Positions 29,796 through 36,634 of a DNA stretch of 54,361 nucleotides are shown piece by piece. Source of the stretch: Caldilineaceae bacterium (GTDB lineage: Bacteria; Chloroflexota; Anaerolineae; Caldilineales; Caldilineaceae). Where the stretch lies: assembly GCA_020433455.1 (NCBI GenBank), contig JAGRCP010000092.1, forward strand, positions 1 through 54,361, read 5' to 3'. Position 1 is the first letter of the stretch. Every line of letters starts with the position of its first letter. Both the position numbers and the translations under genes were made by a program. The notes below the pieces were generated by a model. That model ran no database searches. It was not told where the DNA came from and worked only from the letters and a program-made list of their open reading frames with translations.

Positions 29796-31172
29796 TCACG
29801 CTTCCGGCTCCAGGTGCACCAGCACATCGCCTACCTGGGGCAGGCGCGTGCGGATGAGTTCCTGAAAGCGGGTGCTGAGATCATGGGCTTCATTCACGGG
29901 CATGGCGCCGTCCACCAGGGCTTCTACGGTGACGGAGAGACGGCCTTCGACTTGGCGGATACAAATATCGTGGGGATGGGAAAGTGCGGGAATTTCGTCA
30001 GCCGCGTCGTGAATAACGCCTGAGATTCGCTCGGTTAAGCTCCGGGAGACCCGGGCTCCTGGCAGAACTTCGCTATTGGCCAGTTCGATGTGGGTATGCA
30101 CCGCGTTGAGTTGCGGCAGGCGTTCCAATGCCGCGGCCTCCAACGAGTCTACCTGGGCATGCGCTTCGGCCAAAGTCAGGCCCGAATCGACGCCCACATG
30201 GAGATGGAGACTCAAAACATCATCCACCTCCTGCACCCAGCATTCGTGGATGACCACATCATGCTCCTGACCGATAAGCTTGACTGCGGTCAGCAGATCG
30301 GCGGAACTGTCGGGCAGGCGGCGGGCTTCGGTATGCACGGTCACGTCGCTTACGCCGGGCAGGTCGAGCAAGCGCCTGCGCACCTCATCGGCAATGGCGT
30401 TGCCCTCGCCCATGGAGAGGGTGCGATCGACGCGTATGTGGAGGTCCACGGCTACGTTATCGGCGGGGCCGCGGCTGCGGATGCGGTGGTAACTTTCCAC
30501 GCCGTGCACATCTGCCACAATTTCGGCGATTTCCGCTTCTTCCAAAGGCGCACGATCCACCAGCGCGGGCATATTCTCGCTTACCGTATCCACGCCGATC
30601 TTGACGATCACCCCGGCGATGAGGAGCGCGACCAGCGCGTCGGCCCGGGGATAGCCCAGCCGAACGAGCAGCAGGCCGACAAGTACGGCTCCGCTCACGC
30701 CGATGCTGGCCAAGGTATGACGTGCGTCGGCGCGCAGGACTTCGCTTTGCAGGGCGCGGCCCCGGGCCAACTCCCAAACGCCGGCAATCGCCTGCACGCC
30801 CGCGCCGAAGAGCAACGCCATGACGCTCCAACGGTTGACCGTGGGCGGCACGGGCGTTACCAGTCGTTCCACCGCGCCGATGCCCAGTTCCCAGGCCGTC
30901 ACGAAGAGGGCGGCGGCAATAAAGAGCGCGGCCATGGTTTCAAATTTGCGATGACCGTAGGGGTGATCTTCATCAGGCGGCCGGCTGCTGATGCGCACCG
31001 CGATGAGCCCAACCACGTTGGAAACCCCGTCGAAGAGGGTATCCAACCCGTCGGCCACCAGGCTGAGCGCGCCGGTCCATAGCCCAACGCTCAGCTTGGC
31101 TCCGGTAGCCAGCAGGTTGAGCACGAAAGTGATGAGAAGAACCTTGCTAATTGCGGCGTAATTTCTGTCCAT
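29796..31172 (-). CDS. Cation diffusion facilitator (CDF) metal exporter with altered site
   Basis: This 458-residue CDF transporter exports divalent metal against protons across the cytoplasmic membrane. About six TM helices occupy residues 8-190, followed by a long cytoplasmic part of about 270 residues that looks like repeated dimerisation domains (two histidine-containing ferredoxin-like units), longer than the usual single one. The TM2 metal motif is Asp44xxxAsp48, equivalent to YiiP Asp45/Asp49. In TM5 His152 is kept but the fourth ligand (YiiP Asp157) is Ser156 in ARHTLASIG. RPPDEDHPYGHRKFE between TM2 and TM3 is canonical. The ATG at 31172 is preferred over an upstream TTG. A 19-bp dyad and a -10 box lie just upstream. 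Metal specificity is uncertain because of the altered site. Confidence 0.88.
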   Translation of the reverse strand: MDRNYAAISKVLLITFVLNLLATGAKLSVGLWTGALSLVADGLDTLFDGVSNVVGLIAVRISSRPPDEDHPYGHRKFETMAALFIAAALFVTAWELGIGAVERLVTPVPPTVNRWSVMALLFGAGVQAIAGVWELARGRALQSEVLRADARHTLASIGVSGAVLVGLLLVRLGYPRADALVALLIAGVIVKIGVDTVSENMPALVDRAPLEEAEIAEIVADVHGVESYHRIRSRGPADNVAVDLHIRVDRTLSMGEGNAIADEVRRRLLDLPGVSDVTVHTEARRLPDSSADLLTAVKLIGQEHDVVIHECWVQEVDDVLSLHLHVGVDSGLTLAEAHAQVDSLEAAALERLPQLNAVHTHIELANSEVLPGARVSRSLTERISGVIHDAADEIPALSHPHDICIRQVEGRLSVTVEALVDGAMPVNEAHDLSTRFQELIRTRLPQVGDVLVHLEPEA

Positions 31173-31181
31173 AACCAAAAA

Positions 31182-31201
31182 ATTGTAACACAGGGTTACA
31201 A
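31182..31201 (-). promoter_or_regulatory. 19-bp operator and -10 box upstream of the CDF gene
   Basis: A perfect dyad TTGTAAC-N5-GTTACAA spans 31183-31201. On the minus strand TACAAT (31187-31182) fits a -10 box that ends 9 nt before the ATG at 31172, with no SD between, so the transcript may be leaderless. A repressor on the dyad would cover the -10. The position fits a metal-responsive regulator; which one is unknown. Confidence 0.6.
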
Positions 31202-31314
31202 GCTAATCAGAAAACGCATCCATACAGCAGCGCACAATCAACCGCGTTTGGTCCTCAGGCAAAGCTGCATCAAAAGCGCTTGTGTCGGGAAAAATAAAAT
31301 GATACGATGCAGCC

Positions 31315-31530
31315 ATGTCTCCCTGGAAAAGGAAATTGAATCGCCGTTCGTTTCTATCTCTATTGGCTATGCTGCCGTTTCTGGCGCGGTGGAATTGGCC
31401 GCGCGCGGCGGCTCAAGCAGAAGCACGCAGCTATAACAGCGGCGTCTATGGCGCAAACGTCTACGGCGGCGCAGGCGATTCGGAGAGCCTGCCGGACAAC
31501 GTATATTTACCCTTCGCGGCCAATCAATAG
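31315..31530 (+). CDS. 71-residue Tat-type secreted mini-protein
   Basis: A short open frame beginning with a twin-arginine-like signal (KRKLNRRSFLSLLAMLPFL). After the cleavage region (AAAQA) a mature part of only about 37 residues carries a Tyr/Gly motif SGVYGANVYGG and ends VYLPFAANQ. The ending resembles the RLFLPAVRQ tail of the giant protein at the right end of the window. No SD is seen before the ATG. It sits between the CDF gene (divergent) and the beta-helix gene 146 bp downstream. The composition (signal, spacer, tail) argues for a real gene, but it could be a remnant. Function unknown. Confidence 0.5.
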   Translation: MSPWKRKLNRRSFLSLLAMLPFLARWNWPRAAAQAEARSYNSGVYGANVYGGAGDSESLPDNVYLPFAANQ

Positions 31531-31676
31531 CAGTCGATAAAATCAGCATAAAAACGGCCGAGCGCGGGGCAAGCCCGAAGACCCTCATCGCGGATACAAC
31601 GCCGGGGGCGATCGCCAGGATCACAGCTCTGCGCATCTTTCGGCTTAAATCTGGTTCTTTATGGAAGGGGTAAATC

Positions 31677-32873
31677 ATGGCGCGTTTACCAATACCGGGC
31701 GCGGACAATGATCAGTGGGGTACGCTCCTCAATGAGTATCTGCTTGTCTCCCACCTGCCTGACGGAACGCTGCGCCCCCAACCCGCGGCCCCGTCCGTGG
31801 TGGTCGCTGCCGCGGAAGCGCCGGCCGCGGTCCGGCAAATCGCGGCCCACGTTTGTGACGGAACCGACGATCAGGCGGAGATCAACGCAGCGCTGCAAAG
31901 TTTGGGCGCAAGCGGCGGACAGGTGCTGCTGTCCGGGGGGACATTTCACTGTAGCAGCGCCATCCAAATGCGTCCGCGCACTATGCTCTTGGGTCAGGGC
32001 CGGGCGACGATTCTCAAAGCCCATGGAACGTGGGGCGCCTACGACGACTCTCCGATTGGCGCGATCATTGAGCCGCTTCACGCCGGCGTTGATCGCACCT
32101 GCATAGCCTGTCTGGCGATTGACGGCAACCGCTACAATGATGCGGACGTCATGGGCATCTACTATCACATTACGGACAACAGCGAATTTCTCATTACGCC
32201 GGACGCGGTCCACCGCTTCCACGATCTCTATGTGGTCAAAACGCTGCGCCACGGCATTTACCTCAAGGGCGGCGAGATGCGCGGCAACAGCCTGAGCCGC
32301 ATCCGCGTCTTCACCGCCGGCGTCACCGATGCGGTGGAGGCTCACGGCTTTTTTCTGGAATGCCCCGACCTGTTTATAGAGGGGTGCGATGCGGGCGGAT
32401 GCAGCGGACACGGTTTTCTGGTGCGGGGCGCCAATCACCATTACAGCAATTGCAAAGCGTGGTATGCCAAGCTTTCGGGATGGGGAATTCGGGCCGCACG
32501 CGGCGTCTACAGCAGCTGCGTGGCGCAGGACAATCGCCAGCACGGCTTTTATATTACCGCAGGACCGAACTCGCTGAGCGCATGCCATGCAGACTCAAAC
32601 AGCTGGAATCCCGAGGCGTCATCATCCGAATATGACGGATTTCATGTGGCATGGGGCAGCTACATCCAGTTGGTCGGCTGTAGCGCGTATGACAAAAATC
32701 AAGGCGAGCGGGGATATTGGCAACGTTACGGCTTTTATCTGCACGGCACGGCAGGCAGCTACCCCACCCGCTGCCAAATTCTGGGAACGGCGCTGGACAA
32801 CACGGCGGGCGCCATAGGCTACGCGGTAAGCGGTATGGAGCAGGAGCCGACCAACTGGATTCAAATTCAATAA
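31677..32873 (+). CDS. Right-handed beta-helix protein, pectate-lyase/tail-spike-like
   Basis: This 398-residue protein has no signal peptide. The N-terminal segment MARLPIPGADNDQWG...NEYLLVSHLPDGTL resembles, from memory, the short N-terminal modules of phage tail-associated and surface fibre proteins. From residue about 55 it forms a pectate-lyase-superfamily beta-helix (HVCDGTDDQAEINAALQSLGASGGQVLLSGGTFHCSSAIQM), with many helix rungs (YSNCKAWYAKLSGWGIRAARG; CVAQDNRQHGFYITAG; CHADSNSW; GCSAYDKN). Such folds bind or cut polysaccharides. GGAAGGGG lies 7 nt before the ATG. It abuts the GT-C cassette tail to tail (20 bp). A role on a surface glycan is plausible but unproven. Confidence 0.72.
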   Translation: MARLPIPGADNDQWGTLLNEYLLVSHLPDGTLRPQPAAPSVVVAAAEAPAAVRQIAAHVCDGTDDQAEINAALQSLGASGGQVLLSGGTFHCSSAIQMRPRTMLLGQGRATILKAHGTWGAYDDSPIGAIIEPLHAGVDRTCIACLAIDGNRYNDADVMGIYYHITDNSEFLITPDAVHRFHDLYVVKTLRHGIYLKGGEMRGNSLSRIRVFTAGVTDAVEAHGFFLECPDLFIEGCDAGGCSGHGFLVRGANHHYSNCKAWYAKLSGWGIRAARGVYSSCVAQDNRQHGFYITAGPNSLSACHADSNSWNPEASSSEYDGFHVAWGSYIQLVGCSAYDKNQGERGYWQRYGFYLHGTAGSYPTRCQILGTALDNTAGAIGYAVSGMEQEPTNWIQIQ

Positions 32874-32893
32874 CGCCGTCGGATGAATCCGCC

Positions 32894-34618
32894 CTAATAA
32901 ATCACCACCTGCACATTCTCCTTCTCAAACTTCAGACGCTCCTGCTCAACGTAGCCCAGGCGGCCCAGGGGTTCGGTAATAAATTCCGTGCCATAGGGCG
33001 CGCGTCCGATGGGCATAAAACCCTTGGCCGGATCGATGGGGGTCACCACAAAAACCCGCGTAAACAACCCCTCCTTCTCCATCCCCTCCAGCAACCGATA
33101 GAGGGCGTCCGGCGACCGGGAATAGCCCGTATCGGACAGGCCCAGATAGAGCGTGCGTACAGGACCGGGGCTGCGGCTGCGCAGGGCGGTCGCCGTTACC
33201 GCCGCGCGTAACGCCTCCGGCCCGGGCAATTTTTTGGCCAGTCCGGCTACGCTTGCGTCTTGTTCGATATTCATCGCGACATCAGATAGCGTGACGGGCA
33301 ACACATCAAACTCAGCGGCCAGGCTCCAGTCCAATTGAGGCGGCGCAGGGCGCGTCAAGTTAATCGTTCCCACAATCAATGCGGGCTCATCGGGATTCAA
33401 CCGCGCCGCGATAGCCGCGGCGGCGGGATAATCAGGCTGGCGCGAAACCGGACGCAAATTGACGCCAAAAAGCCATGTCGAATAGAGGAGCAGCAGAAGC
33501 GCGGCGGCCTGGCTCAGCCGAGAGGGGCGAGGCAGGGAGAGACGTGCAAAAAGCAACGCATCGGTCATCAATGCGGCCATGGAAAGATAGAGGGCGGGCA
33601 GCAAGGGAAAGAGGTGGCGGTCCACTTTGGTCTGATGGAGCTGGCCCAACGTGAACTGGAGCAACACGATCAGCGCCAGGATGCGCAATCCCCGATTGCG
33701 GCGCATTTTACTCAGCGCATAGAGGAGGCCGACCATGAACAGGGCGAAGAGGAGAGGCGAGCCGCTCAATGCAACCAGGGCACGGGGATAGTAGAGCAGG
33801 CCCGCGGCGGAGAAGGCGTCCTGCGCGCCGAAGGGCTGATTGAGCAGCGCTTCCCACGTCCGCATTAGTTTGGGCGGATAGGCAAACCAGAACGCCAGCG
33901 GCCCGCTGACTGCCAATGCCAGCGCAAGAAGCCGGCGGTTGAACATGCGTCGGGGGCGGCCGTGGGCGCGGATGAAAAGCTCCAGCGCCACGACCGCCAT
34001 GAGCAGCACGCCGTAGTTGAGCTTGGTCAGGAAGGTGAGGGCGATGGACAGGCCCAGCCAAACATAGTCGCTGAGAGGGGAATCTTCCTCCAGCCGCAGG
34101 AAGCGCCAAACCGCCAGATACATGACCGCCAACGCGGGAATTTCCAGCATGACCTGACCGGCGTAGGGCGTCAGGGCCGGCGCGGTGAGGTAGAGCGCGG
34201 CCGCAATAAACCCCAGGACCGGGCCGCGCTGGATTTGCTGGTTCCTGCGGCCCAGGCTCGCGCCGCAGGCGTAGAGCGCGGCCGCGCCCAGCAAAAAGAA
34301 GAGCAGGCTCACAGAACGGGCCGTAAGTACGCCTGCCCCAAAAAGCGTGAACGCGCTGCCCAGCGCGATGGTATGCACGGGCGGCCAGTAGACCTGGCGA
34401 TAGATGTCATACATCAGCCCCATGACGTCACGTTGCTCCACATCATACGCCAGATTGAGCCCGCGCAGGGCATGGCTTGCCTGGTCCCAGCCCATGCCTC
34501 CCGCGGGACGGATGGCGCGCTGATAGATGGCCCCGACGATGAGCAGGGCGCAAAGCGTCAGCAACAGCGGCAACCAGCGGGCCGCGGACGAAGGATGATG
34601 GGCGTTTTTTCGTGGCAT
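32894..34618 (-). CDS. Polytopic GT-C family glycosyltransferase-like protein (gene 5 of the cassette)
   Basis: A 574-residue membrane protein of the dolichyl-phosphate-mannose mannosyltransferase/ArnT (GT39/GT83-like) type. Such enzymes transfer sugars from polyprenyl-phosphate donors on the outer face of the membrane. After the first TM comes the acidic loop GWDQASHALRGLNLAYD and later VYWPPVHTIALGS, matching the D-E and H/P-P positions of the fold. About ten further TM helices and a C-terminal soluble domain of about 150 residues follow. The final DUF-like C-terminal sandwich of its neighbours is absent. No SD: the 63 nt in front of the start codon are a heptamer array. It lies 147 bp after the previous cassette gene. 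Confidence 0.75.
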   Translation of the reverse strand: MPRKNAHHPSSAARWLPLLLTLCALLIVGAIYQRAIRPAGGMGWDQASHALRGLNLAYDVEQRDVMGLMYDIYRQVYWPPVHTIALGSAFTLFGAGVLTARSVSLLFFLLGAAALYACGASLGRRNQQIQRGPVLGFIAAALYLTAPALTPYAGQVMLEIPALAVMYLAVWRFLRLEEDSPLSDYVWLGLSIALTFLTKLNYGVLLMAVVALELFIRAHGRPRRMFNRRLLALALAVSGPLAFWFAYPPKLMRTWEALLNQPFGAQDAFSAAGLLYYPRALVALSGSPLLFALFMVGLLYALSKMRRNRGLRILALIVLLQFTLGQLHQTKVDRHLFPLLPALYLSMAALMTDALLFARLSLPRPSRLSQAAALLLLLYSTWLFGVNLRPVSRQPDYPAAAAIAARLNPDEPALIVGTINLTRPAPPQLDWSLAAEFDVLPVTLSDVAMNIEQDASVAGLAKKLPGPEALRAAVTATALRSRSPGPVRTLYLGLSDTGYSRSPDALYRLLEGMEKEGLFTRVFVVTPIDPAKGFMPIGRAPYGTEFITEPLGRLGYVEQERLKFEKENVQVVIY

Positions 34619-34625
34619 GGCGTTG

Positions 34626-34688
34626 GAGATTAAAGATTGAAGATTGAAGATTAAAGATTAAAGATTGAAGATTGAAGATTGAAGATTG
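34626..34688. repeat. AAGATTR heptamer array (9 units) before cassette gene 5
   Basis: Nine consecutive 7-nt units (GAGATTA, then AAGATTG or AAGATTA) fill the space from 8 to 70 nt upstream of the GT gene start (minus strand). Where an SD would be expected the minus strand reads TTTAATCTCCAACGCC. Confidence 0.9.
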
Positions 34689-34765
34689 GGGTGAGACGTG
34701 ATGGTTGTTGAGCGCCGCCTCACGCATCGCTCATCCGGCCACCGCATAAGACCAGTATGAGGCGA

Positions 34766-36634
34766 CTATCCCCCGGTGATTTCCCATGTGCGGATCTCTA
34801 TAAAATCACCGCCTTCGGTTAGCGGGACGCGGGGCGCGCCGGGTTGGTCGGGCAGATAGAGACCTGTAATCAGGCGGTAGGCGCCGGCAGGAAGCGAGGC
34901 GGGCAGGGTCAGGCCGTAAAGCGCGGGCTCCCAGGCCGTCAACGGCTCGTCGCGCTGGGCGATGACTGTTCCGTCAGGGCCGATAAGCTGGACGAAGACC
35001 TTCTCGCCCCCATCGGCAGGAGTAGCTTGATCGCCCGCCCAGTCCAGGCGGACGGCCAGGATGTTGCCGGCCAACGGCTCAGCCGGAGCGAGGGACACGC
35101 CCTGTAGCTCGGCGCCGTTTGTCCAGGTTGCGGCCGGTAGTTCCGGCGCGGCAACAGACCGCCCATAGACCATCAGCGGCCAGGCGCCCGTGGGGCGTTC
35201 CGCCAAAAGCGTAAAGCGGGCCGCAAGCGCATCGCTCGCAATGGCGCCATCATCCCAGTTGGGCGCGGGCTGCACGGGCAAGAGCACCCGCGTGACGCCC
35301 TGCTCCGCCTGCTCGGCCACGGTTGCTTGCGCGCCGGCCCGGTCATGGGGCGCGGGCGGCAGGACCCAATGCGCCACCGGGCCCCGATAATAGTACCAGA
35401 GCGTGGGATCGGGGAAATTCTGGGCGATGCGCACCTCCTCCGGCGGCAGCCCCGCGCTCAGTTCGGTAAGGGCGGCGGCCAGCTCCCGCCAGCCCCGGGT
35501 TTTGCTGTAGGCGGGATCGGCGTACGCGCGGTTGAGGGCGATCAGATTTACGAACAGAAACCCGCCCAGAAGCGCCCAACTGGTAAAGCGAAAGCGGGGC
35601 TGGGCCGCGTTAGTCGATGGGGCAAAGGACGGCAGCGCGGCCGCGCAGAGGAGCAAAAAGGGCGGCAGCGCGGCGACCAGGTAGCGTTCATCAAAGATGG
35701 GGCGCTGCTGCGCACCGAACCAAGTCCCTGCCAAAGGAATCAGCCAGTAGAGTAACAAGAAACTTGCCTCCTCGCTGCGTCGGCTTGCAAAAAGACGCAG
35801 CGTCCCCGCTATGACCAGCGTTCCGGCCAGGATGAGCACAGCGGCCTGCTGAGCGGGCGCAATGCTTTCACCGCCGGCCAGGACCAGAAGCGCCCGCCGC
35901 GCGGCGGGCGCCAGGCCGGGCGAGTCGCCGTTGCCGCCATAGCCCGTGAGGGTATCGGCCGCGGCCGTGAGCCAAGGCAGATAGAGCAAAGCGACGCTGC
36001 CCTGGATGATGAGCCAGGGCAGAACAATGGTGCGCCAGGATCGTCGCCAAAGACCCACGCCCATGACAAAAAGATAGTGGGCCACGAGCACAAAGGCGGC
36101 GTAGTAGTGGGTGTGCAGCGCCAATAGACTGACGATGATGTAACTAATGCCCAGGGTCCAACGCTGCCGCCCCGCCGCGCGCAGCCAGGCCACGGCCAGC
36201 CACGATGAAGCCAGGGTCAGGGCCAGACTCATGCTGTACATGCGCGCGTCCTGCGCATGCCAGATGGCATAGGGGCTGACTGCCATGAAAGCCATGGCAA
36301 CCGTCCCGGCTGCGGGCGAAAAATTCAGGCTGCGGGCCAGACGATAGAGGAGCGCAATGGCCAGGACGCTGAAGCAAACGCCCCAAAAGCGCAGGGCGAA
36401 CTCCCCGTCGCCCACCAGGGTGATCCACCCCTTTTCCACAAAATAGCTTGCAACAGGATGGGGTTCACGCAGTTCAATGGTGGCGCGCACGATGTCAGGC
36501 CAGGGCCGCAGGCTGAAGAAATAGCCGAATGCCTCATCGCCGCGCAATTCCTGAAAATCCAGGCGAAAGACGCGCAGGCCAAAGCCCAGCAAGAGCAGGG
36601 CCAGGCGGCTGATGCGAAGCGCCTGCCTGTTCAC
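34766..36634 (-). CDS. Polytopic GT-C family glycosyltransferase-like protein (gene 4 of the cassette)
   Basis: A 622-residue membrane protein starting at GTG 36634, which overlaps the previous stop codon as GTGA. GGGAGG lies 5 nt upstream, so this start is preferred to the in-frame ATG further back inside the neighbour. The GT-C features are an acidic first loop (LDFQELRGDEAFGYFF), ELREPHPVASYF, and about twelve TM helices. The two consecutive helices VAWLRAAGRQRWTLG...LALHTHYYAAFVLVAHYLF are directly comparable with cassette gene 1. The C-terminus carries a beta-sandwich (KVFVQLIGPDGTVIAQRDEPL, LPAGAYRLITGLYLPDQPGAPRV...DFIEIRTWEI) shared with genes 1 and 2. Likely substrate: a polyprenyl-linked sugar. 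Confidence 0.78.
   Translation of the reverse strand: MNRQALRISRLALLLLGFGLRVFRLDFQELRGDEAFGYFFSLRPWPDIVRATIELREPHPVASYFVEKGWITLVGDGEFALRFWGVCFSVLAIALLYRLARSLNFSPAAGTVAMAFMAVSPYAIWHAQDARMYSMSLALTLASSWLAVAWLRAAGRQRWTLGISYIIVSLLALHTHYYAAFVLVAHYLFVMGVGLWRRSWRTIVLPWLIIQGSVALLYLPWLTAAADTLTGYGGNGDSPGLAPAARRALLVLAGGESIAPAQQAAVLILAGTLVIAGTLRLFASRRSEEASFLLLYWLIPLAGTWFGAQQRPIFDERYLVAALPPFLLLCAAALPSFAPSTNAAQPRFRFTSWALLGGFLFVNLIALNRAYADPAYSKTRGWRELAAALTELSAGLPPEEVRIAQNFPDPTLWYYYRGPVAHWVLPPAPHDRAGAQATVAEQAEQGVTRVLLPVQPAPNWDDGAIASDALAARFTLLAERPTGAWPLMVYGRSVAAPELPAATWTNGAELQGVSLAPAEPLAGNILAVRLDWAGDQATPADGGEKVFVQLIGPDGTVIAQRDEPLTAWEPALYGLTLPASLPAGAYRLITGLYLPDQPGAPRVPLTEGGDFIEIRTWEITGG

Noticed and set aside
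31183-31201. Rex operator at the CDF gene
   Set aside because: Half-sites are TTGTA rather than TTGTG and the total is 19 bp, one longer than the Rex site; treated as an unknown operator.
31531-31676. Riboswitch (cyclic-di-GMP type) between the mini-protein and the beta-helix gene
   Set aside because: GC-rich with a GGCGATCGCC palindrome (31607-31616), but the conserved GEMM core bases could not be matched.
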